From Celeribacter arenosi (lineage in GTDB: Bacteria > Pseudomonadota > Alphaproteobacteria > Rhodobacterales > Rhodobacteraceae): a stretch of 64,000 nt of DNA. Below, one piece after another: positions 18,038-27,842 of this stretch (the stretch's first letter is position 1; each line of letters opens with the position of its first letter). The stretch covers positions 248,001 through 312,000 of the forward strand of contig NZ_BAABDF010000003.1 in the NCBI RefSeq assembly GCF_039539485.1, given 5' to 3'. A program made the position numbers and the translations under genes. A model generated the notes under the pieces. The model did no database searches, was not told the DNA's origin, and saw nothing but the letters and a program-made list of their open reading frames with translations.

Positions 18038-18140
18038 TTGCTCCCCCAGTCTGTGAATGCCGGCACCGCGTGCCAGTTTCCTTGCAATTCCCGAATGCAG
18101 GTATCACCCTCACACGGACCGCACAATCCCGAGGCCCCGC

Positions 18141-18827
18141 TTGACCCAGTCCTTGCTCCTGACGCGACCAAAACAGGATTCCGAAAGAATGGCCCGCCTC
18201 TATGAGATGGAGTGGCCAAACCTCGATGTGATCGTTGCGCCCGCGATGAAGATCGTGACTCTTTCCGGCGATTTTCCCGAGCACGGGTATGAGGCGACAC
18301 TATTGACCTCGCGCAGCGCCGTTGCCGCCGCCCGCCAGCACTTCCCCGATATTGCCGCCTATTGCGTAGGCGACGCCACCGCACAGGAAGCGCGCGACGC
18401 AGGCCTGAGTGCAGTCTCCGCCGCAGGAGCCGCACCCGATCTGATCGGGCTCATCCTCAAGGATGGTTTGAAAAAAGTCGTCCATCTGCGCGGCGCACAT
18501 TCCCGTGGTGAAATCGCGCAGAAACTGACCTCCGCTGGCGTCCAAACGGACTCAATTGTGGTCTATGATCAGGTCGAACGCGCATGGAAAGACAAAGAAA
18601 TTGAACGCATTGAAAACACGCATAGGCTAATTGTTCCGGTTTTTTCCCCGCGTTCTTCTGCTCTCATTGGGTCGCGTCTGGCGTCTTACCGTGGCAAGAT
18701 CACCCTGATCGCAATTTCAAAGGCGGCGCGGGACGAATGGAGCGGGCCGAAACCGAAGCATATCGAGATTGCGGAAAAACCGGACGCTCCGGCGATGAAA
18801 GCGGCAATAGCGTCGCAGTTGGCGTGA
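18141..18827 (+). CDS. hemD: Uroporphyrinogen-III synthase
   Basis: A 228-residue HemD-fold protein that closes and inverts ring D of hydroxymethylbilane in haem synthesis. The family is poorly conserved; recognisable parts are LLLTRPKQDSERM at the start, LLTSRSAVAA, VHLRGAHSRGEIAQKL and a C-terminal FSPRSSALIGSRL. The chosen TTG start at 18141 has GAGG six bases upstream and begins the conserved N-terminus; the frame extends to an ATG at 18057 whose extra residues look non-coding. The downstream mitofilin-like and hemY genes are the usual companions. hemC, often adjacent, is not in the window. Confidence 0.82.
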   Translation: MTQSLLLTRPKQDSERMARLYEMEWPNLDVIVAPAMKIVTLSGDFPEHGYEATLLTSRSAVAAARQHFPDIAAYCVGDATAQEARDAGLSAVSAAGAAPDLIGLILKDGLKKVVHLRGAHSRGEIAQKLTSAGVQTDSIVVYDQVERAWKDKEIERIENTHRLIVPVFSPRSSALIGSRLASYRGKITLIAISKAARDEWSGPKPKHIEIAEKPDAPAMKAAIASQLA

Positions 18828-18910
18828 ACATGCCTTGAGGGCGGATCAGTCCGAGTCTAAGTTGTTAGTGCGGCACGAAAATGCCGGTTGCGAATTCGAG
18901 AGGATAGGTT

Positions 18911-20119
18911 GTGGCGTCTCCCAAAAACCCCCAAGAAAGCGAAAAACCGGATACTTCCGACGCGATCGAAGACGCCGTTGAGGTTGAACAGGAAGCACCC
19001 GAGTCGACGCCCGATGAACCGGACGCGACCGTTGAGCCCGACAAAACCGCCGATGACGTTGAAGATAGTGCCGATGACGTCATCGACGCCGAGATTGTCG
19101 ACCCCGTAGACCCAATCCCCGCAGAGACACCGACGCCACCTGCCGTTGAGAAAGTCGTGGTCAAACGCGGTGGCGTTGTGGCCCCTTTGATCGGTGGCGC
19201 GCTGTGCGTTGCGCTGGGCTATGCAGGCGCGCAGTTTCTGAAGCCGAGCGGGTGGCCCTTTCCCGGTGCGAACACCGCCGAACTGGAAACGCGTCTCGCG
19301 GGGCTAGAGGCCGAGGTGGACACCGTGAAATCGGCAACTGCCGACCTCACCGCGAATGTGTCCGAGCAAACGCAGGCCTTGTCGACCACATTGGATACGC
19401 GGATCGGCGAAGTCACAACTGCCCTGTCCGAGATTGATGTAACCGAACAAATCGCGCCGCTCAGTGAACAACTGACGAACCTCGAACGGCGCCTGACCGG
19501 CGTCGAAGCGCGCCCTGTCGAAGACGCGATTGTGTCTCCGGAGGCGACGGCCGCATACGAACGCCAGCTGAGCGAAATGCAGGCCCTGTTGGATTCCGAA
19601 ATCAAACGCCTCGAACAGGCAAAAGAGTCCGCCGAGAACGAAGTCCGCGCCGCCAATCAAGCGACCGCTGTGACCACACTACTGGCAGCAATCGACACAG
19701 GCGCACCCTTCGCGGCACCTCTCGCCGAAAGCGGCCTGTCGGCAACCGACGAAATGATGGCGGCGGCAAAGACGGGCGTCCCAACGGCGAGCGAACTGCA
19801 GGACAGCTTCCCCGACGCCGCCCGCGCCGCTCTGCGCGCCACTGCCCGCGAGGCGCAGGATGCAGGTGAGCAGGGGTGGTTCCAAACCGTTCTTCGCACC
19901 CAAGTCGGATTGCGGTCCACGACGCCCAAAGAAGGCGATGATCCCGACGCCATCCTGTCACGCGCGCAAGCCGCCGTGCGGGAAGAAAGATTCAATGATG
20001 CGCTCGCAGAAATCGCGGCGCTTCCGGAGGTTGGCCAAGAGGCCATGTCGGATTGGACATCACGCGCTAAATCGCGTGCGGATGTTCTCGCTGGCATCGA
20101 CACACTCCTTGAACAGTAG
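18911..20119 (+). CDS. Mitofilin (Mic60)-like inner membrane protein
   Basis: A 402-residue alphaproteobacterial mitofilin homologue. An acidic, Pro/Glu-rich cytoplasmic tail (about residues 1-80) is followed by one membrane segment (about 88-108), a long coiled coil (about 120-255) and a C-terminal helical domain ending FNDALAEIAALPEVGQEAMSDW, the mitofilin signature. Bacterial Mic60 shapes inner-membrane curvature. Translation starts at GTG 18911 with AGAGGA upstream. It sits between hemD and hemY, 12 bases from the latter, a conserved alphaproteobacterial order. Confidence 0.85.
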   Translation: MASPKNPQESEKPDTSDAIEDAVEVEQEAPESTPDEPDATVEPDKTADDVEDSADDVIDAEIVDPVDPIPAETPTPPAVEKVVVKRGGVVAPLIGGALCVALGYAGAQFLKPSGWPFPGANTAELETRLAGLEAEVDTVKSATADLTANVSEQTQALSTTLDTRIGEVTTALSEIDVTEQIAPLSEQLTNLERRLTGVEARPVEDAIVSPEATAAYERQLSEMQALLDSEIKRLEQAKESAENEVRAANQATAVTTLLAAIDTGAPFAAPLAESGLSATDEMMAAAKTGVPTASELQDSFPDAARAALRATAREAQDAGEQGWFQTVLRTQVGLRSTTPKEGDDPDAILSRAQAAVREERFNDALAEIAALPEVGQEAMSDWTSRAKSRADVLAGIDTLLEQ

Positions 20120-20131
20120 AAAGGTGCGACC

Positions 20132-21619
20132 ATGCTTTGGTCTTTGGTAAAGATCGTTCTCTTCGTCCTGATCGTGGCCGCACTCGCCTACGGGGGGGGA
20201 CTTCTCCTCGAAAGCGAAGGCAGCCTTCAGCTCTCTTTTGCGGGATACGAAGTCACGCTGCAGCCATTGCAGGCGGTCATTGCGCTCGCGCTTTTCATAC
20301 TCGCGTGCTGGGTTCTTCTCAAAGTTGTCGGTCTCCTGATCGCCTTCGTGAAATTCCTGCTCGGGGACGAAACGGCGATTTCGCGCTACTTCGATCGTAA
20401 CCGCGAACGCAAAGGCTTCGAGGCGCTGGCAGACGGCATGATGGCGCTCGCCTCCGGTGAAGGCCGTGTGGCGATGACGAAAGCGGCCAAGGCTGAAAAG
20501 TATCTGCGCAAACCGGAACTCACGAACCTTCTGACCGCGCAGGCCGCTGAGTTGAGTGGAGATCGCAAAAAGGCCGAACAGGTCTATCGCAAACTGGTCG
20601 CCAATGACCGCACGCGCTTTGTTGGCGTGCGCGGAATCCTCAAACAGAAATTGGAAGAAGGCGACACGGATACGGCGCTCAAACTTGCCGAAAAGGCCTT
20701 TGCCCTGAAACCCAAGCACGTCGAAACCCAGGATGTTTTGCTAAAACTTCAGGCTGAAAAAGGCGACTGGGCATCCGCGCGTAAAACGCTGTCGGAAAAG
20801 CTGCGTCATGGGGCCATTCCGCGCGATGTGCACAAACGCCGCGACGCCGTGCTCGCCCTGTCAGAAGCCAAAGGTGTTCTGGAAGACGGTGCGACAATCG
20901 AGGCACGCGAAGCAGCGATTGAAGCGAACAAAAAGTCTCCCGACCTCATCCCGGCTGCTGTCATGGCCGCCGACGCATATGTTCAGGAAGGCAAACCCCG
21001 GCAGGCAACGCGCGTTCTGAAAAAGGCATGGGAAGTTCAGCCCCATCCCGACCTGGCGGCTGCGTTTGCGCGCATCGCGTCCGATGAAACACCTGACGAG
21101 CGCGTAAAGCGGTTCAGGACACTGACCCGCGCCGCGCCGAACCATCCTGAAACCAAAATGCTTCAGGCCGAACTCCTGATTGCCGCCGAAGATTTCCCCG
21201 AAGCACGCCGTGCCATCGGTGATCTGGCCCAGATCAACCCGACCGCGCGCAGCCTCACCATCCTTGCCGCAATCGAACGCGGAGAAGGCTCCTCTGACGT
21301 TGTGGTTCGTGGATGGCTCACGCGCGCTCTGACGGCACCTCGCGGCCCCCAGTGGGTGTGCGACAATTGCCAGACCGTGCATGCGGACTGGGCGCCGGTT
21401 TGCGAAGACTGCGGTGGGTTCGACACGATGAGCTGGCGCAAACCAAACCGCGCAGAAGTCTCTATGCCCGCGGGCACTGAAATGTTGCCAATGATCGTTG
21501 GCACAGATCCTGCACCGGTCCCTGACGACGCGGAAATTGAAGGTGAAATTGAAACCTCGGCAGACGCTGTCGAAGTCGCAAGCGCCGAAGAAGGCGAAAG
21601 CCGACCCGCCGCAAATTAG
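20132..21619 (+). CDS. hemY: HemY family protein with TPR repeats and zinc ribbon
   Basis: A 495-residue protein with the HemY N-terminal domain: two membrane segments (about residues 5-22 and 45-70), then tetratricopeptide-like helices (about 100-370). The C-terminus carries CDNC and CEDC pairs separated by 12 residues, a rubredoxin-like zinc ribbon as in LapB, then a disordered acidic tail. The biochemical role is unsettled; genetic context ties it to haem synthesis and envelope organisation. It is co-directional with hemD and the mitofilin-like gene and ends 64 bases before tRNA-Thr. Confidence 0.87.
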   Translation: MLWSLVKIVLFVLIVAALAYGGGLLLESEGSLQLSFAGYEVTLQPLQAVIALALFILACWVLLKVVGLLIAFVKFLLGDETAISRYFDRNRERKGFEALADGMMALASGEGRVAMTKAAKAEKYLRKPELTNLLTAQAAELSGDRKKAEQVYRKLVANDRTRFVGVRGILKQKLEEGDTDTALKLAEKAFALKPKHVETQDVLLKLQAEKGDWASARKTLSEKLRHGAIPRDVHKRRDAVLALSEAKGVLEDGATIEAREAAIEANKKSPDLIPAAVMAADAYVQEGKPRQATRVLKKAWEVQPHPDLAAAFARIASDETPDERVKRFRTLTRAAPNHPETKMLQAELLIAAEDFPEARRAIGDLAQINPTARSLTILAAIERGEGSSDVVVRGWLTRALTAPRGPQWVCDNCQTVHADWAPVCEDCGGFDTMSWRKPNRAEVSMPAGTEMLPMIVGTDPAPVPDDAEIEGEIETSADAVEVASAEEGESRPAAN

Positions 21620-21683
21620 GGCTACACACAGTCATGAGACGGTGCTAAAGACCCGCCTACGTTCGCTTTCGGGTGGGCAAAGT

Positions 21684-21759
21684 GCCGGTGTAGCTCAGCT
21701 GGTAGAGCACGTCATTCGTAATGATGGGGTCGTAGGTTCGAGTCCTATCACCGGCACCA
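21684..21759 (+). tRNA. tRNA-Thr (anticodon CGU)
   Basis: A full cloverleaf: acceptor GCCGGTG/CACCGGC, D-arm GCTC...GAGC, anticodon stem CGTCA/TGATG with loop TTCGTAA giving anticodon CGU (reads ACG), T-arm GTAGG-TTCGAGT-CCTAT, and an encoded CCA end. It marks the left border of the flagellar block. Confidence 0.96.
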
Positions 21760-21863
21760 GTTCCTCTACCCGAAAGTCCCGATTTCCTTACATTCTTATG
21801 GATTAAGCGCTCTTTCATCCCTCTTTGATACCCCTGTTTGTGGGTGAACAAAGAGGTGGCGGT

Positions 21864-22691
21864 ATGAGCGCGAAAAGTAATGCGCCCATTATTATTAAGC
21901 GCAAAAAGGTAATTGCCGGAGACGGGCACCACGGTGGCGCTTGGAAAGTGGCCTACGCGGACTTTGTGACTGCGATGATGGCGTTCTTTCTGTTGATGTG
22001 GCTTTTGAATGCAACGACCGAAAAGCAACGCAAAGGGATTGCGGATTATTTCAATCCCACGATCCCCGTAAACCGGATTTCCGGTGGCGGCGACGGATCA
22101 TTCGGCGGGGATTCGGTCTTTACCGAAGAGACATTGTCGCAAAATGGCACGGGCGCCTCAATGATCACCAAAGGTGACAAGGCGCAAACCCAAGAAGAAA
22201 CTGAAAAGGCGATGGAGGCCAAAGGTTTTGCGGATGTGCAGGAGCTCCTCACGGCCTTCAGTGGCGAGAGCATGGCCGCTGACGATGCAATGCGTCACAT
22301 CGTAACCAAGGTCACGGACGAAGGGCTGATCATCGAGCTTTTCGATTTTGAGGACGAACCCCTTTTTGTGCGCAGAACGGCGTTGCCCGAACAGGTCACT
22401 CGTGAATTGATTGCGGTGTTGGCCGAGGCCGCCACCCTGGTTCGCAATAAGATTGCGGTCAAAGGCTACGTTGCTTCCCAGCCGATTGTGGTGGCCGATA
22501 ATCCGGTTTGGGATTTGTCTTACCAGCGCGCTGATGCAATTCGCGTTCTGTTGGAAAACAGTGGCGTGGCGTCCAATCGATTTGACCGCATTTCCGGGCA
22601 CGCGGACAAAAATCCTTCGGTGAGCAACACCATGGCGGCACGCAATAACCGTTTGGAAATTGTTCTGTTGAGAGATGAGGGCAGAAAGTAG
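21864..22691 (+). CDS. motB: Flagellar motor stator protein MotB
   Basis: A 275-residue stator subunit. The short cytoplasmic tail leads into one membrane helix with the proton-carrying Asp33 (AYADFVTAMMAFFLLMWL). The periplasmic C-terminal OmpA-like domain binds peptidoglycan (VWDLSYQRADAIRVLL; ISGHADKNP; NNRLEIVLL). The start at 21864 has GAGGTGG upstream; an in-frame ATG at 21825 is rejected for lack of a site. Unusually motA is not adjacent but 10 kb away in the same cluster. A weak TTAA-N7-TTCA lies upstream at 21803. Confidence 0.93.
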   Translation: MSAKSNAPIIIKRKKVIAGDGHHGGAWKVAYADFVTAMMAFFLLMWLLNATTEKQRKGIADYFNPTIPVNRISGGGDGSFGGDSVFTEETLSQNGTGASMITKGDKAQTQEETEKAMEAKGFADVQELLTAFSGESMAADDAMRHIVTKVTDEGLIIELFDFEDEPLFVRRTALPEQVTRELIAVLAEAATLVRNKIAVKGYVASQPIVVADNPVWDLSYQRADAIRVLLENSGVASNRFDRISGHADKNPSVSNTMAARNNRLEIVLLRDEGRK

Positions 22692-22706
22692 TTTCGATTT
22701 TATGCG

Positions 22707-22721
22707 TTAGCCGAGCGTTAA
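22707..22721 (+). promoter_or_regulatory. CtrA-like box upstream of flgE operon
   Basis: TTAG-CCGAGCG-TTAA, one base from the perfect TTAA-N7-TTAA, lies 58 bases before the flgE start and after the motB stop. It would drive flgE-flgK-flgL-flgI. Confidence 0.45.
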
Positions 22722-22778
22722 GGCTTGCTGTGCAATCTGATCCCATCCTTCGGGAAGAAGCAGCAGAAAGGCGCTATC

Positions 22779-24071
22779 ATGACCATTTCCTCCTCGCTAA
22801 ATGCGGGTGTCGCAGGGCTGAACGCCAATGCAACCCGGCTTGCGACGATTTCTGACAACATCGCCAACTCCAGCACCTATGGCTACAAGCGCGCGGCGGC
22901 CGACTTTGAGTCCTTCGTGATCGCAAACAATGCTGGTTCGGGCGTCTATTCCGCAGGCGGCGTGCGGGCATTTACCACTCGACTGATCGAAGAGCGCGGC
23001 GCGCTGATCTCGACCTCAAATGCGACAGACATCGCCGTGGCGGGCAGGGGCATGCTCCCCGTTACCACCGAAGTCTCCCTTGAGGGGTCCAGTGGCGACC
23101 AACCGATGATGATGACAACCACCGGTTCGTTCCACACTGACGCGGACGGTATACTGAAAACCGACTCCGGCCTCGTACTTTTGGGTTGGCCAGCCGATGC
23201 CGATGGCAGCGTTCCGACATTCCCGCGTGACACGATGGCTGGCCTGGAGCCGGTTGTCATTAATGCAAACCAGACGGCTGGTGATCCGACAACGCGGATG
23301 AACCTCGGGGTTAACTTGCCTGCCGAAAACGCAACCATCGATCTTCCGCTTTCGGTTGAGTACTTTGGAAACCTCGGCACATCTGAAACGCTCGACATCG
23401 TGTTTTCGCCCGCCGCTGCGGAAAACACATGGACAATGACAATCCGGGACTCCGCACAATCGGCGGCAATTATTGGGGAATACACGGTTGTCTTTGACGA
23501 TAGCCGCGGATCCGGCGGCACGCTTTCCACCGTCACCCCCACGGTGAATAACCCAGCAACTGCAACCTACGACTCGGTGGCAGGCACGCTTGCACTCACC
23601 GTTGATGGCGGCCCCCTCGAAATGACCATCGGGCGTCCCGGGGATACCAACGGACTGACCCAGCTTTCCGACAGTTTCGCCCCAACCCAGATTACCAAAG
23701 ACGGCTCTCCCGTGGGTAACCTGACCTCCGTTGAAATTGATGACAACGGGTTCATGACAGCAACCTATGACACCGGCTTTACGCGACGCATCTATCAAGT
23801 GCCGCTTGTCGATGTTCCAAACCCGAACGGTCTGATTTCTCTAAATAACCAGACCTATCAGGTTTCGCCTAGCTCGGGCTCCTTCTTCCTGTGGGACGCG
23901 GGAGACGGGCCAACAGGGGCAATCGCGGGATATGCACGCGAAGGGTCTACCACTGATGTCGCGGGCGAACTCACCGACCTGATCCAAACGCAGCGCGCGT
24001 ATTCTTCGAACGCAAAGGTCATTCAGACCGTGGACGAGATGTTGCAGGAAACAACCAACATCAAACGCTAA
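22779..24071 (+). CDS. flgE: Flagellar hook protein FlgE
   Basis: A 430-residue hook subunit. The rod/hook N-terminal motif is SSLNAGVAGLNANATRLATISDNIANSSTYGYKR, shown here in part as LATISDNIANSSTYGYKR, and the C-terminal helix is LIQTQRAYSSNAKVIQTVDEM in part (QRAYSSNAKVIQTVDEM). The central domain is Thr/Asp/Gly rich as expected for D1-D2. The ATG at 22779 gives MTISSSLN; the frame extends to 22725 without a ribosome-binding site. First gene of the flgE-flgK-flgL-flgI run. Confidence 0.94.
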   Translation: MTISSSLNAGVAGLNANATRLATISDNIANSSTYGYKRAAADFESFVIANNAGSGVYSAGGVRAFTTRLIEERGALISTSNATDIAVAGRGMLPVTTEVSLEGSSGDQPMMMTTTGSFHTDADGILKTDSGLVLLGWPADADGSVPTFPRDTMAGLEPVVINANQTAGDPTTRMNLGVNLPAENATIDLPLSVEYFGNLGTSETLDIVFSPAAAENTWTMTIRDSAQSAAIIGEYTVVFDDSRGSGGTLSTVTPTVNNPATATYDSVAGTLALTVDGGPLEMTIGRPGDTNGLTQLSDSFAPTQITKDGSPVGNLTSVEIDDNGFMTATYDTGFTRRIYQVPLVDVPNPNGLISLNNQTYQVSPSSGSFFLWDAGDGPTGAIAGYAREGSTTDVAGELTDLIQTQRAYSSNAKVIQTVDEMLQETTNIKR

Positions 24072-24104
24072 CCGAGTAGCCCTGTGAGTGTGGAGGATAA
24101 TTAG

Positions 24105-25565
24105 ATGAGTATAACAAACGCTCTTTCCAATGCTCTCACGGGGCTAAGCGCGGTGTCGCGCGCAGCCGACGTTGTATCCAACAATGTCTCCAACGCGATG
24201 ACCGATGGGTATGGTCGGCGCGACATTGAACTGTCTTCGCGCACGCTCGGCCGAAATGGTGCAGGCGTCGAGGTCGTGGGTGTCTCGCGCCACTACGATC
24301 CCGTGGTAACGGGGAACCGTCGCCTAGCGGATGCGTCCGTCGGCATGGAAGGAACCCTGGCCAGCTTCCAGGAAAACTTCGCACGTGCTTTGGGACAGGC
24401 CGATGAACCCCAATCGCTCACCGGACGGATCACAGGTCTGGAGACCGCGCTGATCGAAGCGGCGAGCCAGCCACATTCGGACGCACGCTTGAGTGCCGTT
24501 CTCAATGCCGCAAAAGGCATCACCGACAGTTTGAATTCCGCAGCAGATGCGATCGTAACCGAGCGTGTTCAGGCGGATAGCTCAATTGGAAAATCAGTCG
24601 AATTTCTTCAATCCGCGCTCGAAAAGGTCGTGGAAATCAACGTCTCCATTCAGGAGAGCTCAACCATTGGCTATGACGTCAATAGCCTGCTCGACCAAAG
24701 ACAGGGCATCATTGACCAGATATCCGAACTTGTGCCGGTAAAAGAGATCCCACGCAAAAACGGCATGGTCGCGCTGATGACGACCGGTGGCGCGATGCTT
24801 GTGGATTCCAAGGCGGCAACACTCGAATTCACCACGACGCCAACAATCTCACCCGATATGACCATCGAGAATGGCCCGCTTTCAGGCCTCACGTTAAATG
24901 GTCAACCCGTTTCAACGGACATGGAAAGTGGGTTTATGGCGGGCGGGAAATTGGCCGCGTTGTTTCATGTGCGAGATGTCGCTGCGCCTCAGGCACAGGT
25001 TGAACTCGACGCTGTTGCCCGCGACGTCATTGAGCGGTTCCAGTCACCGGCAGTCGACGCGACGCTTGGCCTGACGGATGCCGGATTGTTCACAGACGCC
25101 ACTTCCTATTTTGACAGTGCAAACGAAGAAAACATTGCCGCCCGCATATCCGTAAATAGCGCCGTTGACCCGTCAAAGGGCGGTGATTTGTGGAAGCTGC
25201 GCGACGGGATCGGCGCCCTCGCGGAAGGGGACCCGGGCAACGCTTCGACGCTGAGATCTCTGGCAGATGCCTTGAGGGCACCAAGGTCGCCGGTATCAGG
25301 CGGGTTCTCGTCGCATGAACGCTCGTCAGTGTCGCTCTCGTCAGACCTCTATTCATTGGTTTCCACGCGACTACTCGACTCCGAAAGTGCGCAGAGTTTC
25401 GCATCGGCACGTCAGGAAACCTTTCGCAGCATGGAACTCGAGCAGGGCGTGGACACGGATCAAGAGATGCAAAAACTGCTTCTCATTGAACAGAATTACT
25501 CCGCCAACGCCCGTGTCATCGAAACGATCGATAAACTCATCGACCAACTTCTGGGGATGACATAA
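24105..25565 (+). CDS. flgK: Flagellar hook-associated protein FlgK (HAP1)
   Basis: A 486-residue hook-filament junction protein. It begins with the rod-type motif ALSNALTGLSAVSRAADVV and NNVSNAMTDGYGRR and ends with EQNYSANARVIETIDKL, the polymerisation helices of this family. GGAGGA precedes the ATG at 24105. It overlaps flgL by one base (TAATG). The length is at the short end for FlgK, as is common in alphaproteobacteria. Confidence 0.92.
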   Translation: MSITNALSNALTGLSAVSRAADVVSNNVSNAMTDGYGRRDIELSSRTLGRNGAGVEVVGVSRHYDPVVTGNRRLADASVGMEGTLASFQENFARALGQADEPQSLTGRITGLETALIEAASQPHSDARLSAVLNAAKGITDSLNSAADAIVTERVQADSSIGKSVEFLQSALEKVVEINVSIQESSTIGYDVNSLLDQRQGIIDQISELVPVKEIPRKNGMVALMTTGGAMLVDSKAATLEFTTTPTISPDMTIENGPLSGLTLNGQPVSTDMESGFMAGGKLAALFHVRDVAAPQAQVELDAVARDVIERFQSPAVDATLGLTDAGLFTDATSYFDSANEENIAARISVNSAVDPSKGGDLWKLRDGIGALAEGDPGNASTLRSLADALRAPRSPVSGGFSSHERSSVSLSSDLYSLVSTRLLDSESAQSFASARQETFRSMELEQGVDTDQEMQKLLLIEQNYSANARVIETIDKLIDQLLGMT

Positions 25566-26569
25566 TGACCGGTATAAACTTCGGCGACCTCGCCTCATTC
25601 GTGAAATCGTCGCGCCTTACGACCCAGATCAAAACCGATTTGGAGCGCCTGACCCACGAAGTCGCAAGCGGGGAAAAGTCAGATATCACAAAGGCGGTGT
25701 CGGGAGATTTCGGGCCGCTTTCCTCTATTGAACGCTCATTGCGAACCCTGGACTCCTATGCGCGTTCGATAGCTGAGACCTCCGTGTTTATGACAGGCGT
25801 CCAAACGAGCCTTGGCGCGGTTTCTGACCACGTTTCATCAATCGCGCCTTCGTTATTGACGGCGGCCTCTCTGGGCGATGCAACCACGCTGGATGTCACT
25901 GCAGAAGATGCGCGCGCCAGGTTTGAATCTGTCGTTTCGGCCCTGAACACCCATGTGGGTGGCAGGGCGCTCTTCAGCGGTTCTGCAACGCATCACACGC
26001 CCCTCGCAACATCGACGGAAATGCTCGACTCCATTAGGGTCGACATCGCTGGTCTCACGGATGTTAACGACATTATCACGGCCGTCGATGCATGGTTCGA
26101 CGATGTCGGCGGCGGGTTTGAAACGATGGGGTATGGCGGCTCTGCTACGGCCCTTTCCGACTTTTCCCTGTCCGACACTGACACGACATCGATGACGATC
26201 AAGGCGGATGACCCCTCAATTCGCGAATTGCTCAAAGGGTTCGCTTTGGCAGCATTGGCCGGAGATTCCGGAATTGGCGGTCCCGCAAGTCAAAAGACGC
26301 TCCTGCGCACGGCTGGCGAACGTTTGATGAGCAACGAAGGCGATATCGCGCGACTTCGCGCACAGGTCGGCAGTTCAGAGGCGCGGATCGAAGAAGTCCA
26401 ACTCTCCAATGGTGCCCAGACATATGCTTACACCGCAGCGAAATCGGAAATCGTCTCAGTCGACATCTACGAAGCCGCAAGCCAACTCACCCAAACTGAA
26501 TCGCAGCTCGAACTGGCGTACACGATTACCGCGCGCCTTTCGCGCCTGAACCTTTCGGATTTCCTATGA
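25565..26569 (+). CDS. flgL: Flagellin-like hook-associated protein FlgL (HAP3)
   Basis: A 334-residue flagellin-related junction protein. The N-terminal helix has LTTQIKTDLERLTHEVASG and the C-terminus EAASQLTQTESQLELAYT, typical of FlgL rather than filament flagellin. It shares one base with flgK and four bases with flgI, so all three are translationally coupled. No membrane or signal segments; export is through the flagellar apparatus. Confidence 0.9.
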   Translation: MTGINFGDLASFVKSSRLTTQIKTDLERLTHEVASGEKSDITKAVSGDFGPLSSIERSLRTLDSYARSIAETSVFMTGVQTSLGAVSDHVSSIAPSLLTAASLGDATTLDVTAEDARARFESVVSALNTHVGGRALFSGSATHHTPLATSTEMLDSIRVDIAGLTDVNDIITAVDAWFDDVGGGFETMGYGGSATALSDFSLSDTDTTSMTIKADDPSIRELLKGFALAALAGDSGIGGPASQKTLLRTAGERLMSNEGDIARLRAQVGSSEARIEEVQLSNGAQTYAYTAAKSEIVSVDIYEAASQLTQTESQLELAYTITARLSRLNLSDFL

Positions 26570-27675
26570 AAACTTTGAAGACTATTGTCGCAATCGTAGC
26601 CTGTTTCCTGACGGCTTTTCCCGCAACAGCGGGTCCGATCCGCATTAAGGATCTCGTCGAATTTGACGGCGTTCGTGGAAATGACCTCGTTGGGTATGGT
26701 TTGGTTGTCGGCCTGAACGGCACTGGCGACGGTATTCGAAATGCGCCCTTCACCGAAGAGATCATGTCCAATGTCCTAGAACGTCTCGGCGTCAATGTGA
26801 CGGGCGAACAGTATCGACCCAAAAACGTTGCGGCGGTGTTTGTGACTGCGGCTCTACCACCCTTCGCGCGGGCAGGTTCTCAAATCGACATAACGGTTTC
26901 GGCCATCGGGGATGCCAAAAGTCTTCTCGGCGGAACACTTATTATGACGCCGCTTAACGCAGCGGATGGTCAAATCTACGCTGTCGCCCAAGGGACAATT
27001 ATTGCAGGGGGCGCATCCGCCGAGGGCGATGGGGCGTCTGTTGTCCAAGGCGTCCCGACAGCAGGAGTTATTCCATCGGGCGCGCGCGTGGAGCGGGAAA
27101 TCGATTTCGACTTTACTGCATTAACGACAATTCGACTCGCGCTGCGCACGCCGGATTTCACGACGGCTGAGCGCATTGAGAATGCGATCAACGGAGAATT
27201 CGGGCGCGTCGTTGCACGCATGCTCGATGCGGGTACCGTTGCCTTGGACATCCGTGCGACGAGAAGCCTCTCACCCGCCCACGCTCTCGGGCGCGTAGAA
27301 AACGTGCTCGTGACGCCGCAAACCAAGGCGCGCATTGTTGTTGATCAACGCTCGGGCACCATCGTTATGGGTGAAGACGTCCGGATTTCCCGCGTTGCCG
27401 TGAGCCAAGGCAATCTGACGCTTCGCATAGAAGAAGCGCCTCTTGTCGTGCAGCCAAACCCGTTCTCAGAGGGCGGGACCGTCGTGGTGCCACGCACTAA
27501 AGCCGATATCCAAGAAGAGCCTGGCATCGGTTTGGCCGAAATCCAGGAAGGGACGTCTCTATCTGAAGTGGTGGCGGGCCTGAACGCGCTCGGCGTCTCG
27601 CCGCGTGACATGATCGATATCCTCAAGAGCATCAAAGCCGCAGGTGCACTGCACGCAGAATTCCTGGTCCGGTAG
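26566..27675 (+). CDS. flgI: Flagellar P-ring protein FlgI
   Basis: A 369-residue periplasmic ring protein with a Sec signal peptide (cleavage likely after FPATA, about residue 22) followed by the signature RIKDLVEFDGVRGNDLVGYG and GLNGTGDG. The C-terminus has LNALGVSPRDMIDILKSIKAAGALHAE in part as SPRDMIDILKSIKAAGAL. Full length. It overlaps flgL by ATGA and is the last gene of the rightward run, facing fliP across a 167-base gap. Confidence 0.96.
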   Translation: MKTLKTIVAIVACFLTAFPATAGPIRIKDLVEFDGVRGNDLVGYGLVVGLNGTGDGIRNAPFTEEIMSNVLERLGVNVTGEQYRPKNVAAVFVTAALPPFARAGSQIDITVSAIGDAKSLLGGTLIMTPLNAADGQIYAVAQGTIIAGGASAEGDGASVVQGVPTAGVIPSGARVEREIDFDFTALTTIRLALRTPDFTTAERIENAINGEFGRVVARMLDAGTVALDIRATRSLSPAHALGRVENVLVTPQTKARIVVDQRSGTIVMGEDVRISRVAVSQGNLTLRIEEAPLVVQPNPFSEGGTVVVPRTKADIQEEPGIGLAEIQEGTSLSEVVAGLNALGVSPRDMIDILKSIKAAGALHAEFLVR

Positions 27676-27682
27676 GAACAAC

Positions 27683-27705
27683 GGCACCGATTCCAGATCG
27701 GTGCC
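27683..27705 (+). other. Perfect hairpin between convergent flgI and fliP
   Basis: GGCACCGAT and ATCGGTGCC form nine perfect base pairs around TCCAG, eight bases after the flgI stop. No T run follows on either strand, so it is not a canonical intrinsic terminator; it could stabilise the 3' end. The rest of 27706-27842 shows no supported gene. Confidence 0.45.
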
Positions 27706-27842
27706 GACACTCTGATCGCTAGGATACGTAGGGAACATCACCCACGCCGCTATCGCGCAGCAGGCCACCTGTCGCTCCGGAAAGAGATAGGTTCCCACAA
27801 CCCAACCGCACTTTGGCCATTAGGCGGGGGACGATTTCGAAG

